Assembly (NCBI RefSeq): GCF_004127215.1
Contig: NZ_QEWJ01000004.1
Location: 62,001 to 126,000, forward strand
Direction of reading: 5' to 3'
Source: Streptococcus oralis
GTDB taxonomy: Bacteria > Bacillota > Bacilli > Lactobacillales > Streptococcaceae
Length of the DNA stretch: 64,000 nucleotides
Below, piece after piece: positions 1-7,690 of the stretch. Made by a program: the position numbers and the translations under genes. Numbering within the stretch: the stretch's first letter is position 1; the number at the start of each line of letters is the position of its first letter. A model generated the notes under the pieces. The model was given only the letters and a program-made list of their open reading frames with translations, did no database searches and was not told where the DNA came from.

Positions 1-596
1 CCTAGATCATCAAGTACCAGGTAATCAGCCTCTTTTAGCATTCTTGAGTAATAGCCCTCTAGACTAGTAGGAGCGTTAAAGCTCTCTCGAACTCGTCTAA
101 GGATTTCTGTTAGATTGACAAATAGCACGCTCTTAGGCTCTCCTTTGGCCTTGTAGCCCTCGTTTATAGCCTTAGCAATAGCTACGCTTAAATGACTCTT
201 TCCAATCCCTGTAGAGCCTGTAAATAGGGTATTTCCTGTCATACCGTCCAGGTATTTATCTACCTGATCCCTAGCAAATGCTAATAGTTGCTTTTCCTCG
301 GCTGTCTCAACTATGAAATTCTCAAAGCTAGCCTCTTTAAGCTCCCTAGGGATCGTACTGTCTCGCATAAGCACATTATAGGTTTTTAGGTAGGTCTCAG
401 CATTCAAGCTATTATCTACTCCCTCCCTATCCTGCCTCTCTATTAGTTCCTTTGTGCATTCAGGACAAAACTCTTGTATACTTCGTTCCTTACTGCCCCT
501 TTTAGGTGTTGATATTTGCCAATAATTGACCTTGTGAACCTCACATACCTTTTCACTAATTTTTCTGTTGTTATATTGCTCAAATTTATTTTCCAT
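1..596 (-). CDS. DnaC/IstB-like helicase loader, phage type (C-terminus beyond window)
   Basis: ATPase that probably loads the replicative helicase for replication of the integrated element. About 198 codons are visible; the gene runs off the left edge. Reading from ATG 596 there is a zinc-ribbon-like CPEC pair near residue 50, a Walker A motif GSTGIGKS near residue 125 and a Walker B LVLDDLG at the cut end, which is the DnaC/IstB layout. The start is supported by AGGAGGGTG at the right distance. It is the last visible gene of the leftward element operon and follows the DnaD-like gene by 11 bp, matching the common phage pairing of replisome organiser and helicase loader. Confidence 0.85.
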   Translation of the reverse strand, partial: MENKFEQYNNRKISEKVCEVHKVNYWQISTPKRGSKERSIQEFCPECTKELIERQDREGVDNSLNAETYLKTYNVLMRDSTIPRELKEASFENFIVETAEEKQLLAFARDQVDKYLDGMTGNTLFTGSTGIGKSHLSVAIAKAINEGYKAKGEPKSVLFVNLTEILRRVRESFNAPTSLEGYYSRMLKEADYLVLDDL

Positions 597-607
597 TGCT
601 CACCCTC

Positions 608-1375
608 CTAAAATGGGTTTTCTTCTGTTCGTGTTTTTAGCCATTCCTCACGACTAATAGGTTCTGCTTGCTTAGGTGACTGTTTCAGTTTTTGACGTTG
701 CTCCTCATGCTGCTTAACTTGCTCTACTGTTTTAAGTCCTAGACCCTGCCAATTTGAAAGAATTGACCTGGTATATCTAATTGACTTACCAGCGTTTAGG
801 ATAGTTACCTCAAGAGCATGGATAACTAACTCTTTGCCATGGATCTCTAACAAGTCTCTCACTTCTTCTATCATTGTCCCATTGACTGACATTTGACCAA
901 AAGCTGACTTTAATTTTTCAAAGATTGGATTTTCATGCTCGTCCTCGTCATTCTGACTTGACCTAGATTGACTTAGATTATCTTGACTTGACTTATATTG
1001 ACTTATATTGGGTAAACCAGTGGTTTCCGTTTGGTTGTCCATTGGTAAACCAGTATATTTCTCAGGTGGCTTTTCTAGTAAATGCTTATAGATACTAGGA
1101 CTGTATCTGTCTTTTCTAACAGTATTCTGCTCATGAAAATCCACAATAAAATAAACCATTTCATCATTAAGCGGCCTGATAAATTCCTTGACTATCAAAA
1201 GTCCTAGGCTATCCTCACTAACCCCTATCATTCTAACAACAGGGAAAGCCTCTACTACTCCATCATCATCTGAGTTTTGAATTAAATGAAAATATAGAGC
1301 CTGTGCCTCTAATGGTAGCCGCAAAAATCTCTGAGTTTGGGTTACTGTCTTACTTATCATTCTACGATTTCCCAT
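608..1375 (-). CDS. DnaD-like phage replication initiation protein
   Basis: 255 aa. The N-terminal half resembles phage replisome organisers with a winged-helix fold (residues about 6-100, with QRFLRLPLEAQALYFHLI and a conserved SPSIYKHLL stretch). The C-terminal half (about 145-225) is a DnaD/DnaB2-type domain with the ENPIFEKL opening and the SIRYTRSILSNW signature. A low-complexity, Ser/Gln/Asp-rich linker joins them. An upstream in-frame ATG at 1492 would run through the neighbouring small gene and lacks a ribosome site. I use 1375, preceded by GGAAG, with a stronger AAGGAGGTG further up; 1360 is also possible. It probably binds the element origin and recruits the helicase loader encoded just downstream. 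Confidence 0.8.
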   Translation of the reverse strand: MGNRRMISKTVTQTQRFLRLPLEAQALYFHLIQNSDDDGVVEAFPVVRMIGVSEDSLGLLIVKEFIRPLNDEMVYFIVDFHEQNTVRKDRYSPSIYKHLLEKPPEKYTGLPMDNQTETTGLPNISQYKSSQDNLSQSRSSQNDEDEHENPIFEKLKSAFGQMSVNGTMIEEVRDLLEIHGKELVIHALEVTILNAGKSIRYTRSILSNWQGLGLKTVEQVKQHEEQRQKLKQSPKQAEPISREEWLKTRTEENPF

Positions 1376-1547
1376 TTTTCTTCCGTTGCACCTCCTTGTT
1401 AATTCCCCTGATGATGTCATAATAAGAGTGACCAGGAGGAATGACATAGCCCTCTGTTTCAAATTCCACCCATTGCTCCACACCGTCCACAATTACCTTG
1501 CGTAGATTTGTGATGGTAGGCGTCCATTGTTCTTTTTTCTTTGTCAT
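1362..1547 (-). CDS. Small element protein of unknown function
   Basis: 61 aa, not recognised. The start has a good ribosome site (GGGAGAATAATG). The protein is mostly polar with a tryptophan-rich middle (QWTPT, EQWVEF) and a basic tail. Its 3' end overlaps the start of the DnaD-like gene by 14 nt, so translation of the two is probably coupled. Small accessory proteins in this position are common in streptococcal phages and satellites. Confidence 0.6.
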   Translation of the reverse strand: MTKKKEQWTPTITNLRKVIVDGVEQWVEFETEGYVIPPGHSYYDIIRGINKEVQRKKNGKS

Positions 1548-1555
1548 TATTCTCC

Positions 1556-1822
1556 CTAATCTACTGCAAGAAAATTGTATATATCGGTCTTGCGGTAATA
1601 AATCTTCTTACTGTTCTCAAAAGGCGACTGATAAGGCTTTAAGCCGTGTTTTTCCCAATTATTCAACGTTGTTCCGCTGATCCCTAACTTTTCTAGTAGA
1701 TCAGCTCTAGCAATTAAGTCCCAGCCGTCATTATGCTGCTTTTCAAGCTCAAGCCTTTTCTCTAAGTGATCTCCCACTTTCTCCAGTAGCTCAAGCTCTG
1801 CCTCTCTTGATAATAGTTGCAT
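1556..1822 (-). CDS. Helix-turn-helix / excisionase-like DNA-binding protein
   Basis: 88 aa from ATG 1822, chosen because AAAAGGGG lies just upstream; a longer reading to 1882 lacks one and would overlap the preceding gene. Residues about 30-85 form a MerR/excisionase-type winged helix: an ARADLLEKLGIS helix, TTLNNWEKHGL recognition helix, then a KIYYRKTDIYNFL wing. The first 30 residues are a charged helix. In phage-like elements such proteins act as excisionases or as regulators of the replication operon. It sits in the leftward operon, not next to the integrase, so either role is possible. Confidence 0.7.
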   Translation of the reverse strand: MQLLSREAELELLEKVGDHLEKRLELEKQHNDGWDLIARADLLEKLGISGTTLNNWEKHGLKPYQSPFENSKKIYYRKTDIYNFLAVD

Positions 1823-1836
1823 ATTGCACCCCTTTT

Positions 1837-2040
1837 CTAATTGTTCCGCTTGCCTGCTAGTTGAATATAACACCCATAGCAAGGGTTTAATTCCTCTCTT
1901 GGGGTTTCTATCATCTGTTTGCTTTCTCGCTCCATTTGGGAGCTTTTTTGGCGGTCTCGATGGTTCAAATAAAGTAGCAAGCCAATCAGTACCATCATGA
2001 AGATAACCGCCTGTGTATTGGTTAAATCTAGCTCGTTCAT
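1837..2040 (-). CDS. Small single-pass membrane protein
   Basis: 67 aa. One hydrophobic segment (residues about 9-26, AVIFMMVLIGLLLYL) is followed by a basic cytoplasmic-looking tail. The start codon overlaps the stop of the upstream gene (ATGA) and has its own GAGGG site, so it is translationally coupled. No function is recognised. Confidence 0.6.
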   Translation of the reverse strand: MNELDLTNTQAVIFMMVLIGLLLYLNHRDRQKSSQMERESKQMIETPREELNPCYGCYIQLAGKRNN

Positions 2041-2468
2041 TTTAGTAGCCCTCTTTTTTGCAGATCAGCAACTACTAAACTACGTAAGTACATCCAAGTT
2101 GACGTAGTTACATGATTGATCCCATTACTTAAACCATTTTCTTTTATTACTTGATCTAAGAAATTGAATAGCAACCAGTCAGGAGCTTTTCCATGTTTTT
2201 CTGTACATTCCTCGTCATATCTTTTTAATTCTCCAAGCAAATTCTCAACATTCCTATTAAAGAAATCCTCATGACTTACCTCTTGCTTTTTATATGCCTC
2301 AGATAATTTGTAAAACTGAGTCCATAGCTGACTAATAGTTGATTTACAATCTTCAGCAATCTCTGTCGCTCCATCATGATTTTTAGCTATATGCCACTCT
2401 GATAGAATATCTAGTTTTTCCTCAACAAGTTGTAACCCTTTTTCAAATTCTTCAAAGTATGTGTTCAT
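2037..2468 (-). CDS. Helical hypothetical protein, first gene of the leftward element operon
   Basis: 143 aa, not recognised. Acidic and predicted largely helical, with no signal peptide or membrane segment. The start is preceded by GAGG (GAGGAAAAAACATG). It is the first gene of the tight operon that ends in the replication genes, placed right after a gene-free control region. A Trp-rich C-terminal part (WLLFNFLDQVI, STWMYLRSLVV) may be a small folded domain. Confidence 0.55.
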   Translation of the reverse strand: MNTYFEEFEKGLQLVEEKLDILSEWHIAKNHDGATEIAEDCKSTISQLWTQFYKLSEAYKKQEVSHEDFFNRNVENLLGELKRYDEECTEKHGKAPDWLLFNFLDQVIKENGLSNGINHVTTSTWMYLRSLVVADLQKRGLLK

Positions 2469-2819
2469 GTTTTTTCCTCGATCATATTTTATTTTCTATA
2501 GTTGCTCTACTCTAGGACTTTCTCCCAAATTTGGGAAAGGTTCCACCAGCTTTTTAATGTCTTTCTTGCAATTGCTCACTGCCTCACGCTCTCGGTCGCC
2601 AATATCTGAAAGCGTGAGAAAGTACCAGTTTAAAGAGTTAGCGCTCTCTCGTTGGGACACAAATCACTATTTTGTGATATAATTAAATAAATACTTAACT
2701 AAATCCCATACTTGCTATTTGTGGTTTTAGTTGTTTAAGTGAAAAGCCTTGCTAGTTTGCCGACTGTTTAGGCTTTTTTTGTTGCTCAGATTTCTTTTTG
2801 TGAAAGGTAGCAAGAAATC
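2469..2819. promoter_or_regulatory. Gene-free control region of the element
   Basis: No coding signal on either strand. It holds a perfect 12-bp palindrome CCCAAATTTGGG (2524-2535), an 8-bp inverted repeat CTCACGCT/AGCGTGAG (2583-2590 and 2611-2618), a hairpin-like ATCAC/GTGAT overlapping a TATAAT (2678-2683), one copy of a 30-bp direct repeat (2687-2716), and a rightward terminator-like stem AAGCCT/AGGCTT with a T-run (about 2742-2780). It could carry the operon promoter, the element origin, or both. Confidence 0.5.
2687..2716 (+). repeat. 30-bp direct repeat, copy 1
   Basis: A 30-nt sequence starting ATAAATACTTAACTAAATCC occurs here and again at 3751-3780 with no mismatch, in the same orientation; homology stops abruptly on both sides. 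This copy lies 3 bp after a TATAAT. Candidate roles are arm-type sites for the integrase or an excisionase, a regulator site, or a shared leader. Confidence 0.85.
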
Positions 2820-3008
2820 TTATAAATCTTCTACTAGCCAGTTCATGACTGCCTCATAGATACGCTTTGGAGCGTCATAGTCTCCATTTTCAACTTTGGT
2901 ATAGGTTTGTGGTTTAATACCTAATTCCTCAGCTACAGCCTTTTTAGTCTGCTGAGCTTTAGCACGTTTAACACGTACCTTTTCAGCTAATTCCGTTGAA
3001 ATAAACAT
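2820..3008 (-). CDS. Small Cro-like XRE-family regulator
   Basis: 62 aa from ATG 3008, which has AGGAGGG at ideal spacing; the longer reading would run through the operator region. The protein is little more than one helix-turn-helix: KRAKAQQTKKAVAEELGI, then KPQTYTKVENG as the recognition helix. It is divergent from the rightward repressor gene, with three identical operator boxes between them, so it plays the Cro/Str role in the lysogeny switch. Its start lies about 50 bp downstream of the TTGACA-17-CATTAT leftward promoter. Confidence 0.8.
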   Translation of the reverse strand: MFISTELAEKVRVKRAKAQQTKKAVAEELGIKPQTYTKVENGDYDAPKRIYEAVMNWLVEDL

Positions 3009-3027
3009 ACCAGCCCTCCTTTCTAAA

Positions 3028-3115
3028 CAGACTTTTTTGTCTGTTTTCAAGTTTATAATGCAGACTTTTTTGTCCTTTGTCAAGTATTTTATTTTAAAAA
3101 ACAGACTTTTTTGTC
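3028..3115. promoter_or_regulatory. Divergent switch promoters with three operator boxes
   Basis: The 14-mer CAGACTTTTTTGTC occurs three times without mismatch: 3028-3041, 3061-3074 and 3102-3115. Box 2 lies inside the spacer of the leftward promoter (TTGACA at 3083-3078, CATTAT at 3060-3055). Box 3 overlaps the -35 (TTGTCT, 3111-3116) of the rightward promoter, whose TATAAT is at 3134-3139 with a 17-bp spacer. Box 1 lies between the leftward start site and its gene. This is the arrangement expected for one repressor controlling both directions. Confidence 0.85.
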
Positions 3116-3162
3116 TTTTTTCTCCTTTTGTGTTATAATCGTTTTTGAAAGGTAGCAACAAA

Positions 3163-3693
3163 ATGACAAAAAATAAACTTAAGGAGCTTAGAAAAAAAGC
3201 AGGCTTGTCTCAACTAGACATAGCAAATGAGCTTAATATATCTGTAAAGACTGTCTCACGTTGGGAAAATTTAGAAACAGATATTAAGCCGAATAAAGCA
3301 GAAGAGTTAGCAAAATTGTTAGGGGTAACTGTTCCTGTACTACTTGGTTATGGATATCAAGAACCTATTAAATACCTCGCTTGGATGGGCAATATACCAA
3401 AATTGAGAAAAGAAAAAGGTATAACTCAAGAAACACTCTCTAAAGAGACTTCTATCCCTTTAGAGCTTATAAAAGAGTGGGAGAATAATAACGGTAGCTA
3501 CACACCAGAACAGTTAGAAATCTTAGAAAAATACTTCGAAGTCTCTACCCCAGAGATAATAGGATATTCCATTGCTCACTCAGAGCTAAGAAACGTGATA
3601 AATGAGCTTTCTGAGGATAGTAAACAAAAACTATTAACTTACGCTAAAGATCTAAAAGCCTTGGAGGATTTCAATAAGGCAAACAACACCTAA
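3163..3693 (+). CDS. CI/Stl-like repressor with two tandem helix-turn-helix domains
   Basis: 176 aa from ATG 3163 (GAAAGG 7 nt upstream); a TTG at 3145 is in frame but lies before that site. Residues 4-60 are a standard XRE domain (LSQLDIANELNISVKTVSRWE). Residues 75-130 are a second, more diverged XRE domain (ITQETLSKETSIPLELIKEWE). The C-terminal 40 residues are a charged helix. There is no S24/LexA-like peptidase domain, so induction by RecA-stimulated self-cleavage is not expected. Release by a partner protein, as known for satellite Stl repressors, is an inference. It probably binds the three boxes upstream. Confidence 0.8.
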   Translation: MTKNKLKELRKKAGLSQLDIANELNISVKTVSRWENLETDIKPNKAEELAKLLGVTVPVLLGYGYQEPIKYLAWMGNIPKLRKEKGITQETLSKETSIPLELIKEWENNNGSYTPEQLEILEKYFEVSTPEIIGYSIAHSELRNVINELSEDSKQKLLTYAKDLKALEDFNKANNT

Positions 3694-3703
3694 AACAAAC
3701 GAA

Positions 3704-3715
3704 AATAGGCCTATT
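3704..3715. repeat. 12-bp palindrome between repressor and integrase
   Basis: AATAGGCCTATT is a perfect palindrome 10 bp after the repressor stop and before the second copy of the 30-bp repeat. It has no T-run, so a protein-binding site is likelier than a terminator. Confidence 0.4.
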
Positions 3716-3750
3716 CTCGTAACTCTCAGCGCCATATAAAAACAATATTC

Positions 3751-3780
3751 ATAAATACTTAACTAAATCCCATACTTGCT
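3751..3780 (+). repeat. 30-bp direct repeat, copy 2, in the integrase leader
   Basis: Identical to 2687-2716. It ends 10 bp before the integrase ribosome site (AGAAAGG, 3791-3797) and follows a TATAAA at 3735-3740. Confidence 0.85.
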
Positions 3781-3804
3781 TACTGATGTTAGAAAGGTAT
3801 GACT

Positions 3805-4968
3805 ATGAATATTACAGAATACAAAAAGAAAAACGGTGCTACAGTGTACCGTGCAAGTGTTTATTTAGGCGTTGATAAGCTTACAGGGAAAAAGGCCAGG
3901 ACAACAGTCACGGCCAACACTAAAAAAGGGGTTAGAATCAAAGCCAGGGAGGCCGTCAATGCTTTTGCAGCTAACGGATATAGCGTAAAGGAAAAACCAA
4001 CCATTACAACCTATAGGGAGTTAGTCGCTTTATGGTGGGAGAGTTACAAGAATACAATCAAACCTAACTCCCAGCAATCCATGGAGGGGATCGTAAGGCT
4101 TCATATTTTGCCTGTATTCGGCGATTACAAGCTAGACAAGCTCACTACTCCTATCATTCAGCAGCAAGTCAATAAGTGGGCTGACAAGGCCAATAAGGGC
4201 GAAAAAGGAGCGTATGCAAACTATAGCTTTCTAAACAATATAAACCGCCGTATTCTCCAGTATGGAGTAACTATGCAAGTGATCCAGCATAACCCTGCTA
4301 GGGATGTCATTATTCCACGCAAGCAACAAAATAAAGAGCATAAAGTAAAATTTTTCAGCAACCAGAAACTAAAACAATTTTTAGGCTACTTGGATAACCT
4401 AGACTTGTCTAACTATGAAAATTTCTTTGACTACGTGCTTTATAAGACATTGCTTGCTAGTGGTTGCCGTATAGGTGAGGCTTTAGCTCTTGAGTGGTCT
4501 GATATTGACCTCAAGAAAGGTATTATTAGTATTTCTAAGACTTTGAATAGATACCAGGAAACAAACACGCCTAAATCTAAGGCAGGTCTAAGAGAAATTG
4601 ACATTGACAAGGCTACAGTTTCCCTACTCAAGGAGTATAAAAAGCGCCAACAGATCCAGGCATGGCAACTAGGACGGTCTGAGAGTATTGTCTTTACTCC
4701 TTTTACCACAAAATACGCCTACGCTTGCTTGCTAAGAAAGAGACTGCAAGGCCACTTTAAAGCTGCTAGCGTTCCTGATATTAGTTTCCATGGTTTCCGA
4801 CATACTCACGCTACAATCATGCTATACGCTGGCATAGAGGCGAAAGATCTACAGTATAGGCTAGGCCACTCTAATATCTCAATGACCTTGAATACTTATG
4901 TCCATGCTACCAAAGAGGGGGCCAAAAAAGCCGTCTCAATCTTTGAGGCAGCTATCAGCAATCTATAA
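3805..4968 (+). CDS. int: Tyrosine-type site-specific integrase
   Basis: 387 aa. It catalyses integration and excision of the element. Residues 1-60 resemble the small arm-site binding domain, 65-165 the SAM-like core-binding domain, and 190-385 the catalytic domain. Catalytic residues are visible: R222 (SGCRIGEALALEW), K258, H329-x-x-R332 (FHGFRHTHAT), H355 (LGHSNI) and the nucleophile Y365 (LNTYVHAT). ATG 3805 is 7 nt from AGAAAGG; ATG 3799 is too close to it. It is transcribed in the same direction as the repressor and lies at the element edge beside rpsD, as expected for an integrase next to its attachment site. Confidence 0.93.
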   Translation: MNITEYKKKNGATVYRASVYLGVDKLTGKKARTTVTANTKKGVRIKAREAVNAFAANGYSVKEKPTITTYRELVALWWESYKNTIKPNSQQSMEGIVRLHILPVFGDYKLDKLTTPIIQQQVNKWADKANKGEKGAYANYSFLNNINRRILQYGVTMQVIQHNPARDVIIPRKQQNKEHKVKFFSNQKLKQFLGYLDNLDLSNYENFFDYVLYKTLLASGCRIGEALALEWSDIDLKKGIISISKTLNRYQETNTPKSKAGLREIDIDKATVSLLKEYKKRQQIQAWQLGRSESIVFTPFTTKYAYACLLRKRLQGHFKAASVPDISFHGFRHTHATIMLYAGIEAKDLQYRLGHSNISMTLNTYVHATKEGAKKAVSIFEAAISNL

Positions 4969-5054
4969 ATAATAAGGGTGTCCCATTTTTGGGCTACCCT
5001 ATTACTATACCTAAAATTAGTTATGGGTAACTAAAAGGGTAGTAAAATCAAAAA
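4969..5054. other. Element/chromosome junction region with two stem-loops
   Basis: No gene. A nested hairpin (GGGT 4976-4979 with ACCC 4996-4999, inner CCCA/TGGG) and a 7-bp inverted repeat TTAGTTA/TAACTAA (5017-5034) follow the integrase. Neither has a clear T-run. An attachment site is expected in this stretch or in the 3' end of rpsD, but the other end of the element is outside the window, so the core cannot be identified. Confidence 0.4.
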
Positions 5055-5085
5055 AAGCACTCTAGGATAGAGGCCTAAAGTGCTT
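5055..5085 (-). terminator. rpsD terminator
   Basis: The arms AAGCACT/AGTGCTT, extended inward by TAGG/CCTA around one mismatch, are followed on the minus strand by eight T residues. It lies 40 bp beyond the rpsD stop. Confidence 0.85.
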
Positions 5086-5124
5086 CGTTTCAAGGCTTTA
5101 CAGCCTATCTTATTTAATAAAATA

Positions 5125-5736
5125 TTACAACATTTTGTTGTAGAATTCAACGACAAGTGCTTCGTTGATTTCTGGGTTGATTTCGTCGCGTTCTGGCAAG
5201 CGAGTCAATGAGCCTTCCAATTTTTCAGCGTCGAATGATACAAATGCTGGACGTCCAAGAGTAGCTTCTACTGCTTCAAGGATTGCTGGAACTTTCAATG
5301 ATTTCTCACGAACTGAGATCACTTGACCTGGAGTTACGCGGTATGATGGGATATCAACGCGTTTTCCGTCAACAAGGATATGACCGTGGTTTACGAATTG
5401 ACGAGCTTGACGACGAGTAGTCGCAAGACCAAGACGGTAAACAACGTTATCCAAACGACGTTCCAAAAGAAGCATGAAGTTGAAACCAAGGATTCCGCCT
5501 TTGATTTTTGTAGCTTGTACGAACAAGTTACGGAATTGTTTTTCACCTACACCGTAAGTGAAACGAAGTTTTTGTTTTTCAGCCAATTGCAAACCGTATT
5601 CTGACAATTTAGAACGGTTGTTTGGTCCGTGTTGTCCTGGTACGTAGTTACGACGTGCCAATTCTTTACCTGTACCTGTAAGTGAAAGGCCAAGGCGACG
5701 AGCTTGTTTCCAAGATGGTCCTGTATAACGTGACAT
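5125..5736 (-). CDS. rpsD: Small-subunit ribosomal protein S4
   Basis: 203 aa, normal length. A primary 16S rRNA-binding protein of the 30S subunit. It opens with [19 protein letters not shown] and has the S4 RNA-binding domain at about 93-155 ([20 protein letters not shown], then [13 protein letters not shown]). ATG 5736 has AGGAGGACA upstream. It is monocistronic, with its own promoter and terminator. In Firmicutes S4 commonly represses its own mRNA through the leader, and the roughly 150-nt leader here is compatible with that. The phage-like element is inserted just beyond its 3' end. Confidence 0.97.
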   Translation of the reverse strand: MSRYTGPSWKQARRLGLSLTGTGKELARRNYVPGQHGPNNRSKLSEYGLQLAEKQKLRFTYGVGEKQFRNLFVQATKIKGGILGFNFMLLLERRLDNVVYRLGLATTRRQARQFVNHGHILVDGKRVDIPSYRVTPGQVISVREKSLKVPAILEAVEATLGRPAFVSFDAEKLEGSLTRLPERDEINPEINEALVVEFYNKML

Positions 5737-5924
5737 ATGTATGTCCTCCTGATATAAATAATATTTCGGTGGAAATAGTCACTTAGAGAGCCCTGATTCG
5801 TGCAGATGCCCTTCGCCCAAACAGCCAAGGTTACTTGTCATAAGACACCTGTTGACGAGCTTCATGCTTTCCTGCTGCTATTTCACACAAAGGCTATTGT
5901 ACCATGAAAAGCTAGATTTGTAAA
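5737..5924 (-). promoter_or_regulatory. rpsD promoter and long 5' leader (S4 autoregulation candidate)
   Basis: The promoter is TTTACA (5924-5919), a 17-bp spacer, then TACAAT (5901-5896) with a TG one base upstream. This gives a leader of about 150 nt with several short stems and no open frame that starts well. A structured leader of this size before rpsD is typical of S4-controlled mRNAs in Firmicutes, but I have not folded it. Confidence 0.65.
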
Positions 5925-5938
5925 GGGATTTTACAGCT

Positions 5939-6973
5939 TTATTTCAAATTGAGAGAGAATGTAAACTTGCTACCTAAGCCATACTGACTTTCTGCTGTGA
6001 TGTCGCCACCAAGCTGATGGGCTAGTTCTCGTGCAATCGCAAGACCTAAGCCATGACCACCTGTTTTCATATTGCGTGAAGTTTCTACACGGTAAAGTCG
6101 TTTAAAGATCTTTTCCAAATCCTCAGGATGAATCCCCTGACCCTCGTCTTTCACACTGATTGTCAGCTCTTGTTCTGTTAATTGGGCAAGAACCTCGATT
6201 CTGGTTCCTGGTTCTGAATATTTAAAGGCATTGTTTAACAAATTGACCAGAATGCGAGAAAGTTTGTCATGATGGCTCTTGACTTTCGCTGACTCAGGTG
6301 ATACTTGAATGTAAACATCTCGCTCCTCTTGTTCAATCTGGAGTTGAAATTCACTCATTGACTCAATCAGCAACTGATCTAAAAAGACCTCTTCGACTTC
6401 TTCATCAGTAGTAACTTGAGGTTGGGTGTTGAGAGTCAAAACATCCAACTCCTCCACCAGCTTGTTTAAACGCTCGGTTTGTCGACCAATCGTGGTTAAG
6501 TAGTGGAGTCGCTCCTCTTCTTTGATCACCCCATCTAGAATTCCCTCCACGGTAACCTGAATGGAGGTAATGGGAGTTTTAATATCGTGAGAGAGCTGCG
6601 CAATCATCATTCTTTTTTCTTGCTCACTCTCATTAAGTGATTGAAAGATAGCCTGCAAATTGTGGGACATATCATTAAAAGCCTGGCCCAGCTCTTGAAA
6701 TTCTAATGGTCCTTTGGTTTCAATTTCTGTGCTGAAATCCTTGCTAGCTATATCCTGAGCTTGTTTTTTCAAGTGTTTCAGAGAAGAAAAAACAGGTGAC
6801 AGAAGAAAAATGCTCACTGCAGCGCCGATGAAACTAGCAATCAAGGTCATTCCAACGAGAAAGTAAACTTCACTTTTCTCAATCAACATTCGTTGGACTG
6901 CCCAGAAAACGACCAAAATCGTTAGTAGAGTCGACACTAGATACCCCACTAAAATATAGTTTTTTAATTTCAT
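5939..6973 (-). CDS. Sensor histidine kinase, TCS08-like
   Basis: 344 aa. Two membrane segments (about 7-27 and 36-58) are separated by a loop of only about ten residues, so this is an intramembrane-sensing kinase. A HAMP domain follows (about 60-112), then HisKA with phospho-acceptor H129 (LSHDIKTPIT), and an ATPase domain with N box LVNLLNNAFKYS, G1 DEGQGI and G2 GGHGLGLAIA. The start overlaps the regulator stop (ATGA), so translation is coupled. The position next to a PavB-type adhesin and rpsD matches pneumococcal TCS08, a SaeRS-related system that controls surface adhesins. That assignment rests on memory of synteny. Confidence 0.9.
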   Translation of the reverse strand: MKLKNYILVGYLVSTLLTILVVFWAVQRMLIEKSEVYFLVGMTLIASFIGAAVSIFLLSPVFSSLKHLKKQAQDIASKDFSTEIETKGPLEFQELGQAFNDMSHNLQAIFQSLNESEQEKRMMIAQLSHDIKTPITSIQVTVEGILDGVIKEEERLHYLTTIGRQTERLNKLVEELDVLTLNTQPQVTTDEEVEEVFLDQLLIESMSEFQLQIEQEERDVYIQVSPESAKVKSHHDKLSRILVNLLNNAFKYSEPGTRIEVLAQLTEQELTISVKDEGQGIHPEDLEKIFKRLYRVETSRNMKTGGHGLGLAIARELAHQLGGDITAESQYGLGSKFTFSLNLK

Positions 6974-7668
6974 TTTCTACCTCTTGGTCTTTCCATCTTA
7001 TAGCCCAAACCCCAGACAGTTTTGATAGCAGGAGCATTTGAATTTGTATACTTGGTCAACTCTTGCCTCAAAGCATGGATATGAACATTGAGTGTATTGG
7101 TATCATCCACATAGTCCTCTTGCCATACCTTCTCGTAAAGTTCCGTCTTTGAAAAGACTCTCTCAGGATTACTGGCCAATATCCATAGAAGTTCAAAGGA
7201 TTTCACTGTCAATTCCAAAGGTTGCTCCCCAATGCGAACCTCATGAGTCACATGGTTGATTACCAAGTCACCAAACTCGATCTGCTCTATCTCACCTCCA
7301 CGGCTAAGGCGACGCAAGATATTATTTACTCTTAAAACCAATTCTCGTGGACTAAAGGGTTTGACTATAAAATCATCTGCCCCCAAACTCAAGCCATAAA
7401 TCTTATCCTGTTCGCTTGTCTTAGCAGTTGTAAAGAGGAAGGGTTGATCCGGAGCGATATACTGAACTTCACTGATAAAATCATAACCGTCCATATTGGG
7501 CATCATGATATCTGTGATGATGAGGTCAATAGATTTTTTTCTGAAAAGCTCTAATCCCTCTTTACCATCATGGGCGACTAAAACATCGTATCCTGCCTGT
7601 AAAAGATAGCGGTTTTGAATATCTAGAATATCTAACTCATCATCAACCAGCAAAATTGTCTTTTTCAT
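6970..7668 (-). CDS. OmpR-family response regulator, TCS08-like
   Basis: 232 aa. Receiver domain 1-118 with acidic pocket DD9-10, phospho-acceptor D53 (ITDIMMPNMDG) and the conserved K in IVKPF; winged-helix DNA-binding domain about 130-228 (LTVKSFELLWILA, VDDTNTLNVHIHALR, KTVWGLGYKME). It is cotranscribed with the kinase downstream. A perfect 11-bp inverted repeat lies 22 bp before its start and could be its own binding site. In pneumococcus this regulator affects the adjacent adhesin gene; a similar link here is inference. Confidence 0.9.
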   Translation of the reverse strand: MKKTILLVDDELDILDIQNRYLLQAGYDVLVAHDGKEGLELFRKKSIDLIITDIMMPNMDGYDFISEVQYIAPDQPFLFTTAKTSEQDKIYGLSLGADDFIVKPFSPRELVLRVNNILRRLSRGGEIEQIEFGDLVINHVTHEVRIGEQPLELTVKSFELLWILASNPERVFSKTELYEKVWQEDYVDDTNTLNVHIHALRQELTKYTNSNAPAIKTVWGLGYKMERPRGRK

Positions 7669-7690
7669 CTGACACTCCTTTGATAAAAAC

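Noticed and set aside
4971-5034. Attachment core at the two stem-loops after the integrase
   Set aside because: The second junction is outside the window, so no direct repeat can be tested.
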